Assembly: GCF_001624695.1 (NCBI RefSeq)
Contig: NZ_JSEP01000004.1
Location: forward strand, 248,001 to 312,000
DNA: 64,000 bases
Direction of reading: 5' to 3'
DNA from: Labrenzia sp. OB1
Lineage (GTDB): Bacteria > Pseudomonadota > Alphaproteobacteria > Rhizobiales > Stappiaceae
Part shown: positions 29,239 through 37,037 of the stretch, one piece after another
Layout of the letters: the number at the start of each line of letters is the position of its first letter
Numbering within the stretch: the stretch's first letter is position 1
The notes under the pieces: model-generated
What the model was told of the DNA's origin: nothing
Databases searched by the model: none
What the model saw: only the letters and a program-made list of their open reading frames with translations
Made by a program: the position numbers and the translations under genes

Positions 29239-29288
29239 ACGCCCGCAAGGGCGTGCGGTCTGCCACATGCTGGATGGCCCGGCCATCC
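29239..29288 (+). other. Two small hairpins in the atpD-atpC spacer
   Basis: ACGCCC-gcaa-GGGCGT (29239-29254) and GGATGGC-ccg-GCCATCC (29272-29288) lie in the 162-bp gap between atpD and atpC. Neither is followed by a T-tract. They may stabilise the 3' end of the atpHAGD message and lower atpC output, as subunit stoichiometry (3 beta : 1 epsilon) requires. This is inference. Confidence 0.4.
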
Positions 29289-29382
29289 GAAACAGATCAG
29301 GTTGATCGATCTGAAGATGCTAGAGCGTCCCGTCCGCGTTTCGCGCGGCGAGGATGCTCCAGACTGACAAGGAAAATGCCAA

Positions 29383-29790
29383 ATGGCTGAACTTTTCCAG
29401 TTTGAGTTGGTCTCGCCGGAGCACCAGCTCCTGTCCGCGCATGTTGCCGAGGTGATCGTTCCGGGAACCGAGGGCGAATTCGGCGTACTGAAGGACCATG
29501 CTCCGGTCGTGTCCACCATCAATCCGGGCATTCTGAAGGTCCGTAACGACGATGGCGGCTGGACAGAGTATTTTGTCCGCGGCGGGTTTGCCGAGGTGTC
29601 CTCGGGAGTGCTTTCGGTTCTGGCCGAGCAGGCCGTTCCGGTCAGCGAAATCAGCAAGGACCAACTCGATCTGGCTATCCGCAATGCGGAAGAAGACGCC
29701 TCCGACGCAAAGGACGATCAAGCCAGGCAAAAGGCTGAAATGACGCTGTCCCAGCTCAGGGATGTCGCGGAAGCCTTGAAGACGGCCTGA
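29383..29790 (+). CDS. atpC: ATP synthase F1 epsilon subunit
   Basis: The rotor subunit epsilon, which inhibits F1 hydrolysis. The 135-aa product starts MAELFQFELVSPEHQLLSAHV. It has the N-terminal beta-sandwich with the family pattern VPGTEGEFGVLKDHAPVVSTINPG and a C-terminal helical hairpin. It ends the operon and is followed by a terminator. Confidence 0.96.
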   Translation: MAELFQFELVSPEHQLLSAHVAEVIVPGTEGEFGVLKDHAPVVSTINPGILKVRNDDGGWTEYFVRGGFAEVSSGVLSVLAEQAVPVSEISKDQLDLAIRNAEEDASDAKDDQARQKAEMTLSQLRDVAEALKTA

Positions 29791-29813
29791 CGTTTTAGCG
29801 TCAACGTTGAAAT

Positions 29814-29852
29814 AACGAAACGCGGTTCGGCGACGGGCCGCGTTTTTCGTTT
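29814..29852 (+). terminator. Terminator after atpC
   Basis: AAACGCGG (29818-29825) pairs with CCGCGTTT (29838-29845) around a 12-nt loop, and TTTTT runs through 29843-29847. A second small dyad (TGACG/CGTCA) follows the stop codon directly. It lies between convergent atpC and the GGDEF gene. Confidence 0.75.
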
Positions 29853-29882
29853 GAACCGGTTCCGGCGGTGGCCGGGAAGGGC

Positions 29883-32495
29883 TTACCCGTTGACGATCCG
29901 GCAAGAGTCCAGCTCTTCGAAGAACCGAAAGCCGTTGCGCCCGTTTTTCTTCACTTCGTAAAGCGCGATGTCGGCGCGCTTGAAAACCGATCCGGCGTCC
30001 TTTGTTTCGCCATTGATGGTGGCGATGCCGATGCTGATGCCGACCGAAACAAGCTGCCCCTGAACCTTGAACGGCGATCGAAGCTGCTCCACGACGCGTC
30101 CGGCGATGTCCGAAATGTGGACTTCGGTCGGCCCGGTTCCGCTGAGGATTATGGCGAACTCGTCTCCGCCGAGCCGGGCGACCAGATCGGTGGACCGGAC
30201 ACATTCCTGCAGCCGCTTTGAGACCAGCTTGAGCAATTCGTCGCCGGCATCGTGCCCATAAGTGTCGTTGATCGGTTTGAACTTGTCGAGGTCGAGCAGC
30301 ATCAGGTTCCCGCTCGTGTCGAGAGCGGCGGCTTTTTCCAGGGACTCTTCCAGCTTCAGGTTGAACTTTGTCCTGTTAGCCAGACCTGTAAGCGGATCAT
30401 GATGAGCGGCATGAGCGATTTTCTGCGCGGCTCGTTCGTTCAGCGTTATGTCCTCGTGGGTGCCGATCCAGCCGCCGTCGGGCAAGGGGGCCTGAACGGA
30501 ACTGATTACCTTACCGTCAGGATGCGTTACCTTCGAGTGGACGACTTCACCGGCGGTGAGGCGGGTGAGCAGGTCCATGACGTGATGCTGCACGTTTCCG
30601 GTGAACTCGCCCCGTTCTCCTTCGGCCAAGATCAGGTCTGTAATGCTGGCGCCTTCATAGACCTCGGCTTCCGGCCTTCCGAATATGTCGACGTATTGCT
30701 TGTTCCACAGCATCAGGTTGCCCCGATTGTCGAAGACACTCACGCCTTGCCGCATGTTGGCAAGAATGACCTCGAGTTCCTCCAGTCGGTGCCGTGCAAG
30801 CTGTTCGTTTTTCGCAAGCTGGACTTCCATGCGCTTGCGGTCCGTCACGTCGAAGAAGTTGTAAATCCATCCACCGGTGGGAAGCGGCGTGCTGCGAACC
30901 TCCAGAAAGCGGCCGTTCAATGTCTGCCGCTCGTAGTGTCGAGACTTCGGCTTTGCTGTCAGACTGAAGCGTTCCTCCGCCAGTTTTTCCGGCACCCCTG
31001 GCCCCAGGTCGCCCCTGTTGGCGCTGAATTTGAGAAATTCAAGAAGATGTGCTTTCCGGTCGATCATATCCTGCGGATAGCCAAGCAGACGCTGAAACTC
31101 GGCATTGCTTGATGCCAGTCTGTTGGTCTCGTCGTAATGGGCAAATCCACCGGGGAAATTGTCGAAGATGACCTGCAGGGTTTCCGACTGATGCTTGGTT
31201 TCCGTAACATCCGCCAGCGAAACGACAATATCGTCCAGTCCGTATTCGTTCTGGGGGTCGATCGGTTCAGCGTTCAGGCGAAGCCAAATGCAATTGGGAT
31301 TTTGGGGCAGTTTGAGGCTGGCGATCAGATCCGTGACGACTTGGGGATCACGTGCTGCCAGCACCAGGGGATCGGTGGAGTTGTTGGAATCCGCAAAACT
31401 GCATGTGAGTTCAAGGTCGAGATCGGCGACGCATTTGCCGGTCGGATCCGTGTCGCCCAAACCGAGAATTGCCCGCGCCGCCGGGTTGGCTGACCGGATT
31501 CGGCCAGACCGGGTAAGAAGCAGGATGCCCTCGGTCAATGCCTCGAGTGTCGTCCTTTGCACGGCCTCCGAGTGCCGGATCGCCTGTTCGGAAAGCTTGC
31601 GTTCGGTAATGTTCTGGAAGGCGCCGACAATGCGCGCGACCGACCCGTCCTCCCTGATCGGCCGCCCGACGGACCTGACCCAGATGTGCCGTTTCTTTGC
31701 GGTGACCAGCGGCAGCTCAAGGTCCCAGCCGACGTTGTTCTCAATCGCTTCCTGCATGGCCTTGCTGATTTTATTGCTGGCTTCTGTCGGATAAAACGAA
31801 GCGGCCGTGCTGATATCGGGGACAAACTCAGGGTCGACTTCGTGAATGTCCCGGGTTTTTTCGGTCCAGGTCAGGATATTGGCGGCAACATCGAACTCCC
31901 AGCCGCCAACGCCGGAAAGGTTGGCGATTTCCTCGATGAGTTCAGTTTCGCGAACCGCTTTGCGGCGCGCGAACTCCACAGAGTCGAGAGCTTCCCGTGT
32001 CTCGAGCCCCGCCCGGTGGGTCTTGAACAATCCTTCAACGACATCGCCGAGGCGCCGGAGCTGCTTGAGCTGGCCTGGAGTGGGGAGCTGCGGCTGCCGG
32101 CCGATGACGCAGAGTGTCCCAAGTCTGTTGAGGCCATCGATGGAAAGTGGGCAGCCTGCGTAAAAGCGAATATGCGGCTCGCCGGTAACGAGCGGGTTTT
32201 CCCTGAAGCGTTCGTCTTCAAGTGCATCGGGGACAATGAAAAGGTCATCGGAAAGGATTGTGTGCTGACAGAAGGAGACGTCCCGACTTGTCCCCGCAAC
32301 ATCCAGGCCGCAGCGCGCCTTGAACCACTGCTCTTCTTCGGCAACCAGCGAGATAAGTGCGATGGGACAGTCGAAAATCTCTGCAACGGTCTCGACAACG
32401 GAATCGTATTCCTGCAGATGTTCGGAATGGAGAATTTGAAGCGAGTGCAACGCGCTAAGCCGCTTCTTCTCGATTTGTCCCTGCGCGGCGCTCAT
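29883..32495 (-). CDS. GAF/multi-PAS diguanylate cyclase
   Basis: A cytoplasmic signalling protein of 870 aa that should make cyclic di-GMP. Domain order is GAF (about 10-160), four PAS-type domains (about 190-315, 325-435, 440-560 and 565-685) and GGDEF (about 700-862). The catalytic signature RLGGDEFAIIL is intact, and RSTD five residues before it is a good product-inhibition I-site. DPLTGLANR is also present. There are no membrane segments and no EAL domain. The start is set at the ATG 32495; an in-frame TTG at 32513 is possible, and neither has a clear ribosome site. It is convergent with atpC and transcribed alone. The signals sensed cannot be told. Confidence 0.93.
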   Translation of the reverse strand: MSAAQGQIEKKRLSALHSLQILHSEHLQEYDSVVETVAEIFDCPIALISLVAEEEQWFKARCGLDVAGTSRDVSFCQHTILSDDLFIVPDALEDERFRENPLVTGEPHIRFYAGCPLSIDGLNRLGTLCVIGRQPQLPTPGQLKQLRRLGDVVEGLFKTHRAGLETREALDSVEFARRKAVRETELIEEIANLSGVGGWEFDVAANILTWTEKTRDIHEVDPEFVPDISTAASFYPTEASNKISKAMQEAIENNVGWDLELPLVTAKKRHIWVRSVGRPIREDGSVARIVGAFQNITERKLSEQAIRHSEAVQRTTLEALTEGILLLTRSGRIRSANPAARAILGLGDTDPTGKCVADLDLELTCSFADSNNSTDPLVLAARDPQVVTDLIASLKLPQNPNCIWLRLNAEPIDPQNEYGLDDIVVSLADVTETKHQSETLQVIFDNFPGGFAHYDETNRLASSNAEFQRLLGYPQDMIDRKAHLLEFLKFSANRGDLGPGVPEKLAEERFSLTAKPKSRHYERQTLNGRFLEVRSTPLPTGGWIYNFFDVTDRKRMEVQLAKNEQLARHRLEELEVILANMRQGVSVFDNRGNLMLWNKQYVDIFGRPEAEVYEGASITDLILAEGERGEFTGNVQHHVMDLLTRLTAGEVVHSKVTHPDGKVISSVQAPLPDGGWIGTHEDITLNERAAQKIAHAAHHDPLTGLANRTKFNLKLEESLEKAAALDTSGNLMLLDLDKFKPINDTYGHDAGDELLKLVSKRLQECVRSTDLVARLGGDEFAIILSGTGPTEVHISDIAGRVVEQLRSPFKVQGQLVSVGISIGIATINGETKDAGSVFKRADIALYEVKKNGRNGFRFFEELDSCRIVNG

Positions 32496-32513
32496 CTGGC
32501 GTAAGGTTCCCAA

Positions 32514-32884
32514 GTAAATGTAAGATCAACTATTCCGTGTTGAATTTAAAAATTATACACTAAATGGCAAGAAAATATTAAATTTACCCACATGATGTTA
32601 GTTCGGTGGATAATTGAGAATAGAGAAAGATAAATAGAAATCTGTACTGAATAGGTATTTGTTGCGATATAAAAATAATTTGTTCTCGCATAAATCCAGA
32701 AGTGTTTTCCTGTATCTTGTAGGAGTTGAAAGCCCGGAGCGTGTCGCATTCAAGTGGGATCTTGGTTTCAGCAAGACGCGCGAGGCAGCGTTCCCTGGTA
32801 AATGCATTCGAGGGGGGATCTTCTGAATTCAATTTAACGCGGTATGCGGCAGCTCTGGAGCCTCGGTGCCTGTCGTTCAGGCAA
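32514..32884. other. AT-rich gene-free island
   Basis: From about 32520 to 32720 the sequence is strikingly AT-rich (runs such as taaaaattatacactaaa and gataaatagaaa) compared with the GC-rich surroundings. No supported gene is present; short frames encode low-complexity Ile/Tyr/Phe strings without ribosome sites. It holds the upstream region of the GGDEF gene and could be an H-NS-like/MucR-silenced promoter zone or a remnant of transferred DNA. Near 32700-32830 base composition returns to normal. Confidence 0.6.
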
Positions 32885-32911
32885 CAAAAAACCCGGTCGT
32901 GAGACCGGGTT
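32885..32911 (-). terminator. Terminator of the GcrA-like gene
   Basis: A perfect 9-bp stem (AACCCGGTC at 32890-32898 and GACCGGGTT at 32903-32911) with loop GTGA is followed on the minus strand by a run of T. It lies 55 bp after the stop of the 68-aa gene, which supports that small gene being real and expressed. Confidence 0.88.
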
Positions 32912-32966
32912 CAAGGCTCGTGGCGCTGCCGCGAAATATCTGCTTTTTTTCAAGCAGCTGTTGTTT

Positions 32967-33173
32967 TTAGGCGGCCCGGCGGAAGGACAGGCTCATGCCG
33001 CCACCGGAGCGGCTGCGACGGCGTTCTTCCGGCGGGATGTACACAATGGCACTGTGTTCGGTGCAATAGGACACACCGGCCTCAACGCGCGTCGAGCACG
33101 GAAAGATGTAGTTGCCAGCATCACCTTCCGCCCATTTGCAGCAGCCCGGACGCGGGAGAGACATGTCAGCCAT
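32967..33173 (-). CDS. Stand-alone GcrA C-terminal-domain-like small protein
   Basis: A 68-aa protein. The core CCKWAEGDAGNY, Phe24, Cys26, Gly33, SYCTEH and VYIPP matches the spacing of the C-terminal sigma70-interacting domain of the cell-cycle regulator GcrA (C-K-W-x2-G-D ... F-x-C ... G-x2-Y-C-x2-H ... Y-x-P). The N-terminal DNA-binding helix-turn-helix of GcrA is missing, and a basic Arg/Ser-rich tail (ERRRSRSGG) replaces it at the other end. Cys12, Cys26, Cys37 and His40 could also hold a zinc. AAAGGAAA is well placed before the ATG and a strong terminator follows. Binding to sigma70 is inference; a plain zinc-binding protein is the alternative. Confidence 0.78.
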   Translation of the reverse strand: MADMSLPRPGCCKWAEGDAGNYIFPCSTRVEAGVSYCTEHSAIVYIPPEERRRSRSGGGMSLSFRRAA

Positions 33174-33554
33174 TTCGTATTTCCTTTATTCTTGTACCAA
33201 GCAGCAAAAACGCTCGAGCATCCTTGTGAAAGGATCCGAACAGCTTTTGACGGGAATCGGATGTAATCGGCGCTCGGGACGTCATCCGTTGTCCAACCCT
33301 GTAGGGTGCTCTGCAGCAAGCGCAGGGCTTACATAAGCGGCATGTCACAAAAATGCAATAGAATAGCTTGAATTTCCGGCCTGCGTTTCATGCATAGCGG
33401 GTTAACGGACCTTAAGATATGGCCTCCGGAAACGATGCTTTCACACACCTGTCCGGCGACAAGAATCCGTGTCGTGACCTGGGGGGCTTGCTGGCTCTTC
33501 TTTGTCGGGTCGATGCCTGAAAGATTCATCTTATCAAGCCTCAACCTATCCGGA
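33174..33554. other. 381-bp intergenic region
   Basis: This lies between the promoter side of the GcrA-like gene and the 3' end of the molybdenum-cofactor operon. No supported gene or strong terminator was seen. One 71-codon frame on the minus strand has no ribosome site or recognisable features. The promoter of the GcrA-like gene should lie in 33180-33260. Confidence 0.45.
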
Positions 33555-35171
33555 TCAGCCTGAGTGCTGTGGCAGTGTCCCTCCGGCTTTCAGCAAGGCC
33601 TCGGGGGTATCCAGATCCAGTCTCGCAGCCGGGCCGATCTCGACCTCCCTGACGACATCCGGATTGTCGGCAATGATGTGTCTGGCGCCGATATCCCCGT
33701 TCAGGGATGACAGCGCCTCGAAGAAACTTTTGTCCCAGAGAACCGGATTGCCGCGCTTGCCGTCGGCCGTGGCTGTGACGATCAGGCCCGGATCGCTCTG
33801 CCGGTAGGCCGCGATGAGCCGCTGCAGGATATCCACGTCGATCCGCGGCATATCGCCGAGCAGAATGATGACCGCGTCTGTTTCGCGGGAAAGCGCCTTC
33901 ATGCCGGCACGGATGGAAGCGGCCATCCCGTCCGCGAAGTCCGGGTTGTGCGCGACTTCGAGCGTCAGGTCGGTCACAGCACTGCCGACCGCGTCCGCAA
34001 GATGTCCCGTGACCAGCACAACCTGGGACAGCCCTGCGCCGGTGGCGGCTTCGGCGACATGGCGGACAAGCGGTTTGCCCTCAAGTTCCGCAAGAAGCTT
34101 GTTCGGCCCGCCCATCCGCGACGACTTGCCCGCCGCCAGGACAATTGCCGCGATCTTCGATTTACGGCCCTGGATCGCGGCAGCGCGCGGCTGAGGACGG
34201 CTGGCGATTTCCATCAGAAGGCCTCCAACACCCATTGCGGTAATATCGTCCGGACTGACATCGAGCCCTGCGAGAAGCCGGTCGAGTATCCAGTCGAAGC
34301 CGTTCTCTTTCGGGCTGCGGGCACAGCCCGGCGCCCCCAGGACCGGCAGGCCGTCAAGCGCTCCGAGCATCAGGAGGTTGCCCGGGTCGACCGGCATTCC
34401 CAGCTGCCGCACTTGTCCGCCCGCGAAGTCCAGAGCTGCGGGCAGGACATCGTCACGATCGACGATGGCCGACGCGCCGAACAGGATCAGGAAGTCCGCG
34501 CCCTCGCGCACCAGTTCGGCCATCGCGCCGGCAACCGCGTCCCGGGTATGCGGAACCCGCTTCTCTGCGATGACACTGCTGCCGCTTGGCCGCAGGCGGT
34601 TCTCCAGAACCCGGCGTGTCTTGTCCAGCGTGGTGGCTTTCACATGCGGCAGCTCGGTCGCGACCAGTCCCACCTTGTGCTGTTTGAAGGCGGCAACGCG
34701 TACTGCGCCTCGGAGAGCCTCGGCCGCGGACTCCACCAGCTCTCCGGCGACGGCAAAGGAAATGATCTTGGCAGTCGCCACCATGCGCCCTGCGGTGACC
34801 CTGCTGTGGTTCGCCAGCGTCGCGAAGGTGATGGCCGGATCGATCCGGTTGGCCGCGGTCACCGCGTCGGGATCGATCACGAGAACGCCGCTGGCCGCCG
34901 CGTAAAGGTTTACCCGTCCGGTGAAGGCGGTGTCTTCTTCCAGTCCTGGTCCTGCCGCCCCCAGGGCAAGGCGCCTCGCCGCCTCGTCCTCGCCGATGTC
35001 ACCGGGATCCAGAGAGGCCACCACCACTTGCGCCTGTCCGGCTGCCGCGAGGTCGGCGCAGTCCGCTCCTGTAAGGATATGGCCCTTCTTGAGCGTTCTG
35101 TCCGCCAGCCTGGTCTTGTGCGCGAGAATGCACCCGGCGGCCTCTTCAGGCGGGCGGGGGCCGAATTTCAT
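33555..35171 (-). CDS. Molybdopterin-binding / nucleotidyltransferase fusion (MocA-like)
   Basis: A 538-aa two-domain protein for molybdenum cofactor finishing. Residues about 1-335 resemble MoeA/MogA-type molybdopterin-binding domains (LILFGASAIVDRDDVLPAAL, then a cofactor-loop-like LGAPGCARSPKENGFDW). Residues about 342-538 are a MobA/MocA-type nucleotidyltransferase with LAAGKSSRMGGPNKLL and the metal-binding LLGDMPRID. Related fusions make the cytosine dinucleotide form for xanthine/CO-dehydrogenase-type hydroxylases. It overlaps the xdhC gene by four bases, which supports that role. No hydroxylase structural genes are in the window. Confidence 0.88.
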   Translation of the reverse strand: MKFGPRPPEEAAGCILAHKTRLADRTLKKGHILTGADCADLAAAGQAQVVVASLDPGDIGEDEAARRLALGAAGPGLEEDTAFTGRVNLYAAASGVLVIDPDAVTAANRIDPAITFATLANHSRVTAGRMVATAKIISFAVAGELVESAAEALRGAVRVAAFKQHKVGLVATELPHVKATTLDKTRRVLENRLRPSGSSVIAEKRVPHTRDAVAGAMAELVREGADFLILFGASAIVDRDDVLPAALDFAGGQVRQLGMPVDPGNLLMLGALDGLPVLGAPGCARSPKENGFDWILDRLLAGLDVSPDDITAMGVGGLLMEIASRPQPRAAAIQGRKSKIAAIVLAAGKSSRMGGPNKLLAELEGKPLVRHVAEAATGAGLSQVVLVTGHLADAVGSAVTDLTLEVAHNPDFADGMAASIRAGMKALSRETDAVIILLGDMPRIDVDILQRLIAAYRQSDPGLIVTATADGKRGNPVLWDKSFFEALSSLNGDIGARHIIADNPDVVREVEIGPAARLDLDTPEALLKAGGTLPQHSG

Positions 35172-35863
35172 GCCGAGGCCTCCGGTCCCTTGCGAAGCGC
35201 CTGGATGATGGAGCCAAGCACGGCAACCGCGATTTCCTGCGGCGACGCGGCACCGATATCAAGACCGATCGGGGCGTCGATCCGTTTGAAAAGTGCGGCA
35301 TCGAGGCCCGCAGCCTCGAACCGTTCCAGGCGTTTGCTGTGGGTTTTGCGGCTGCCGAGCGCGCCGACATAAAAGCATCCGGTCCTGAGCGCTTCCATAA
35401 GAGGAAAATCATCGATTTTCGGATCGTGGGTCACGGCGGCAAGGGCGGTATAGGCATCCAGGGGAGCGTCCTTGAGCACGTCTTCAGGCCATTCGTCTCT
35501 CAGCGTGCTTCCCGGAAATCTTTCCCCGGTGGCAAAAGCCGTGCGCGGATCGATCACCGTGACATCCAGCCCGGCGATCTCCGCCATGGGCACGAGCGCC
35601 TGGCTGATATGTACGGCGCCGATAATCACCAGCCGGGGTGCGGGCACGGAGACGGTCAGAAAGACATCGCCGCCTTGCGTCGGGACTGTTCCGGATTTTC
35701 CGGACCGGAAGCGCTTGCGCAATTCATCCGCCAGCGGATCGGAGGAAAGATCGTCTTCAGCGCGCACAAGCCTCTGGTTGCCGTCCTGAAGGCTGGTCAC
35801 CAGGATCGCCGCGCGGCGGGTGGAGCGAAGGTCATTCAGGTCCGTGAGAAGCGTAAGGTCCAT
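35168..35863 (-). CDS. xdhC: XdhC Rossmann-domain half
   Basis: A 231-aa protein corresponding to the C-terminal NAD(P)-binding-like part of XdhC, the chaperone that helps insert sulfurated molybdenum cofactor into xanthine dehydrogenase-family enzymes. Visible are LVIIGAVHISQALVPMAEIAGLDVTVIDPR and, further on, FYVGALGSRKTHSKRLERF and IDAPIGLDIGAASPQEIAVAVLG, all typical. The N-terminal CoxI-like part is a separate gene at 36511-36846, and a LysE-family gene lies between the two. Its stop overlaps the start of the downstream MocA-like gene (ATGA). Confidence 0.9.
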   Translation of the reverse strand: MDLTLLTDLNDLRSTRRAAILVTSLQDGNQRLVRAEDDLSSDPLADELRKRFRSGKSGTVPTQGGDVFLTVSVPAPRLVIIGAVHISQALVPMAEIAGLDVTVIDPRTAFATGERFPGSTLRDEWPEDVLKDAPLDAYTALAAVTHDPKIDDFPLMEALRTGCFYVGALGSRKTHSKRLERFEAAGLDAALFKRIDAPIGLDIGAASPQEIAVAVLGSIIQALRKGPEASA

Positions 35864-35866
35864 GGG

Positions 35867-36493
35867 TCAGGTGCGGTCCGTTGCCAGTTTCACGCCGAGG
35901 CCGCACAGCAGGGAGCCGCCCAGCCAGCGGGTCAGATCCTGGTACCTTGAGTTTCTGGTCAGGCGCTTTTTCACCTCCGATGCAAACAGGACCGTCACCA
36001 GATCCGCGGACGTGAAGGCGAAATTGACGAAGGTCCCCAGGATCAGGAACTGCACCCAGATCGGCAGGCCCGTGCCCGGACTGACGAATTGCGGCAGAAA
36101 GGCAATGAAGAAGATCGCGACCTTGGGGTTGAGGATTTCAACCACAACACTGTCGACGAAGGCCCTACGGGTCGACTTTTGCGGCAGCTCCGGTAGCGGA
36201 CCGGCGCTCACCCGGGTGCGGATCATCTGGATGCCGAGAAAGATCAGATAAAGGCCGCCCACCAGTTTCAGCGCGAAATAAAGCGTCGGCACCACGGTGA
36301 AAATCGCCGACAATCCGAAGGCGGCCGCAATGACATGAACGTAACAGCCCAGGTGAATTCCGGCGGCGGCCATGAACCCGGCCCGCTGACCGCGCGATAT
36401 CGTCTGGGCGGCGGTGTAGAGAAGCGCCGGCCCCGGCATATAGGCAAACAGCAGGGTCGCGGCGAGAAAGGCGAGGAACGCTTCGGGTGTCAT
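35867..36493 (-). CDS. LysE-family exporter inside the xdhC operon
   Basis: A 208-aa membrane protein of the LysE/RhtB family with about six hydrophobic segments, PGPALLYTAAQTISRG near residue 20 and VEILNPKVAIFFIAFLPQFV. The start is taken at the ATG 36493; the in-frame extension to 36571 covers the 3' end of the preceding gene. It lies 17 bp after the CoxI-like gene and three bases before the xdhC Rossmann gene, so all are on one transcript. An exported substrate tied to purine or molybdenum metabolism is possible but unproven. Confidence 0.88.
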   Translation of the reverse strand: MTPEAFLAFLAATLLFAYMPGPALLYTAAQTISRGQRAGFMAAAGIHLGCYVHVIAAAFGLSAIFTVVPTLYFALKLVGGLYLIFLGIQMIRTRVSAGPLPELPQKSTRRAFVDSVVVEILNPKVAIFFIAFLPQFVSPGTGLPIWVQFLILGTFVNFAFTSADLVTVLFASEVKKRLTRNSRYQDLTRWLGGSLLCGLGVKLATDRT

Positions 36494-36510
36494 GACTTCA
36501 AAATCCGGAA

Positions 36511-36846
36511 TCAGCTGACGGGTTCGACATAAACGCGGATACGGCCGCCGCAGGACAGGCCGACCTGCCACGCGGTTTCGTCTGCGACGCCGAATTCAAG
36601 AGTCGCGGGTTTGCCGGTTTCGATGACGTCGAGCGCTTCGGAGACCACGGCGCCTTCCACGCAGCCGCCGGAAACTGAGCCCTCGAAATTGCCGTCGGAA
36701 TCGATCACCAGATGGGAGCCGACCGGACGCGGCGCGGAGCCCCAGGTCTCGATCACGGTCGCAAGCGCGACGGATCGGCCTGAACCGGTCCAGGCTTCCG
36801 CCGTTCTGAGCACATCCGCCAAGGGCGAGGTATCGGTGGCAGGCAT
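36511..36846 (-). CDS. XdhC/CoxI N-terminal-domain protein
   Basis: A 111-aa protein matching the small XdhC/CoxI domain: ATVIETWGSAPRPVGSHLVI, GSVSGGCVEGAVV and the ending GLSCGGRIRVYVEPVS. The Cys in SGGCVEG and in SCGG are the conserved ones, possibly handling the sulfur or cofactor. The ATG at 36846 is chosen because the longer frame to 36960 encodes unrelated Arg/His-rich sequence. It is the first gene of the operon that continues with lysE, xdhC and the MocA-like fusion. In single-chain XdhC proteins this domain is joined to the Rossmann half. Confidence 0.88.
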   Translation of the reverse strand: MPATDTSPLADVLRTAEAWTGSGRSVALATVIETWGSAPRPVGSHLVIDSDGNFEGSVSGGCVEGAVVSEALDVIETGKPATLEFGVADETAWQVGLSCGGRIRVYVEPVS

Positions 36847-36975
36847 ATGGAATGTCCTTTTGCGTCGAACCCAATATAGACTGTTTCGGCCCCGATGAAA
36901 TACCGGTGTGCGGTGAAGGTGCTGGGATCTGCTGTAGGCTCCTGTCGCAGACACTGCCATCGAAACCGCCGCTGC

Positions 36976-37010
36976 AAAAAAGAAACGGCGCCTGCTGCCA
37001 CAGGCGCCGT
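36976..37010 (-). terminator. Terminator of pckA
   Basis: A perfect 10-bp stem (ACGGCGCCTG at 36985-36994 and CAGGCGCCGT at 37001-37010) with a 6-nt loop is followed on the minus strand by TTTCTTTTTT. It lies 27 bp after the pckA stop codon. Confidence 0.9.
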
Positions 37011-37037
37011 CCAGGAGGGCGGTGATCGATGGGGCCT

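Noticed and set aside
32546..32832. Short minus-strand frames in the AT-rich stretch
   Set aside because: Low-complexity Ile/Tyr/Phe strings that come from base composition; no initiation signal.
33329..33544. 71-codon minus-strand open frame after the MocA-like gene
   Set aside because: No ribosome site, no signal or domain, no terminator; kept as intergenic.
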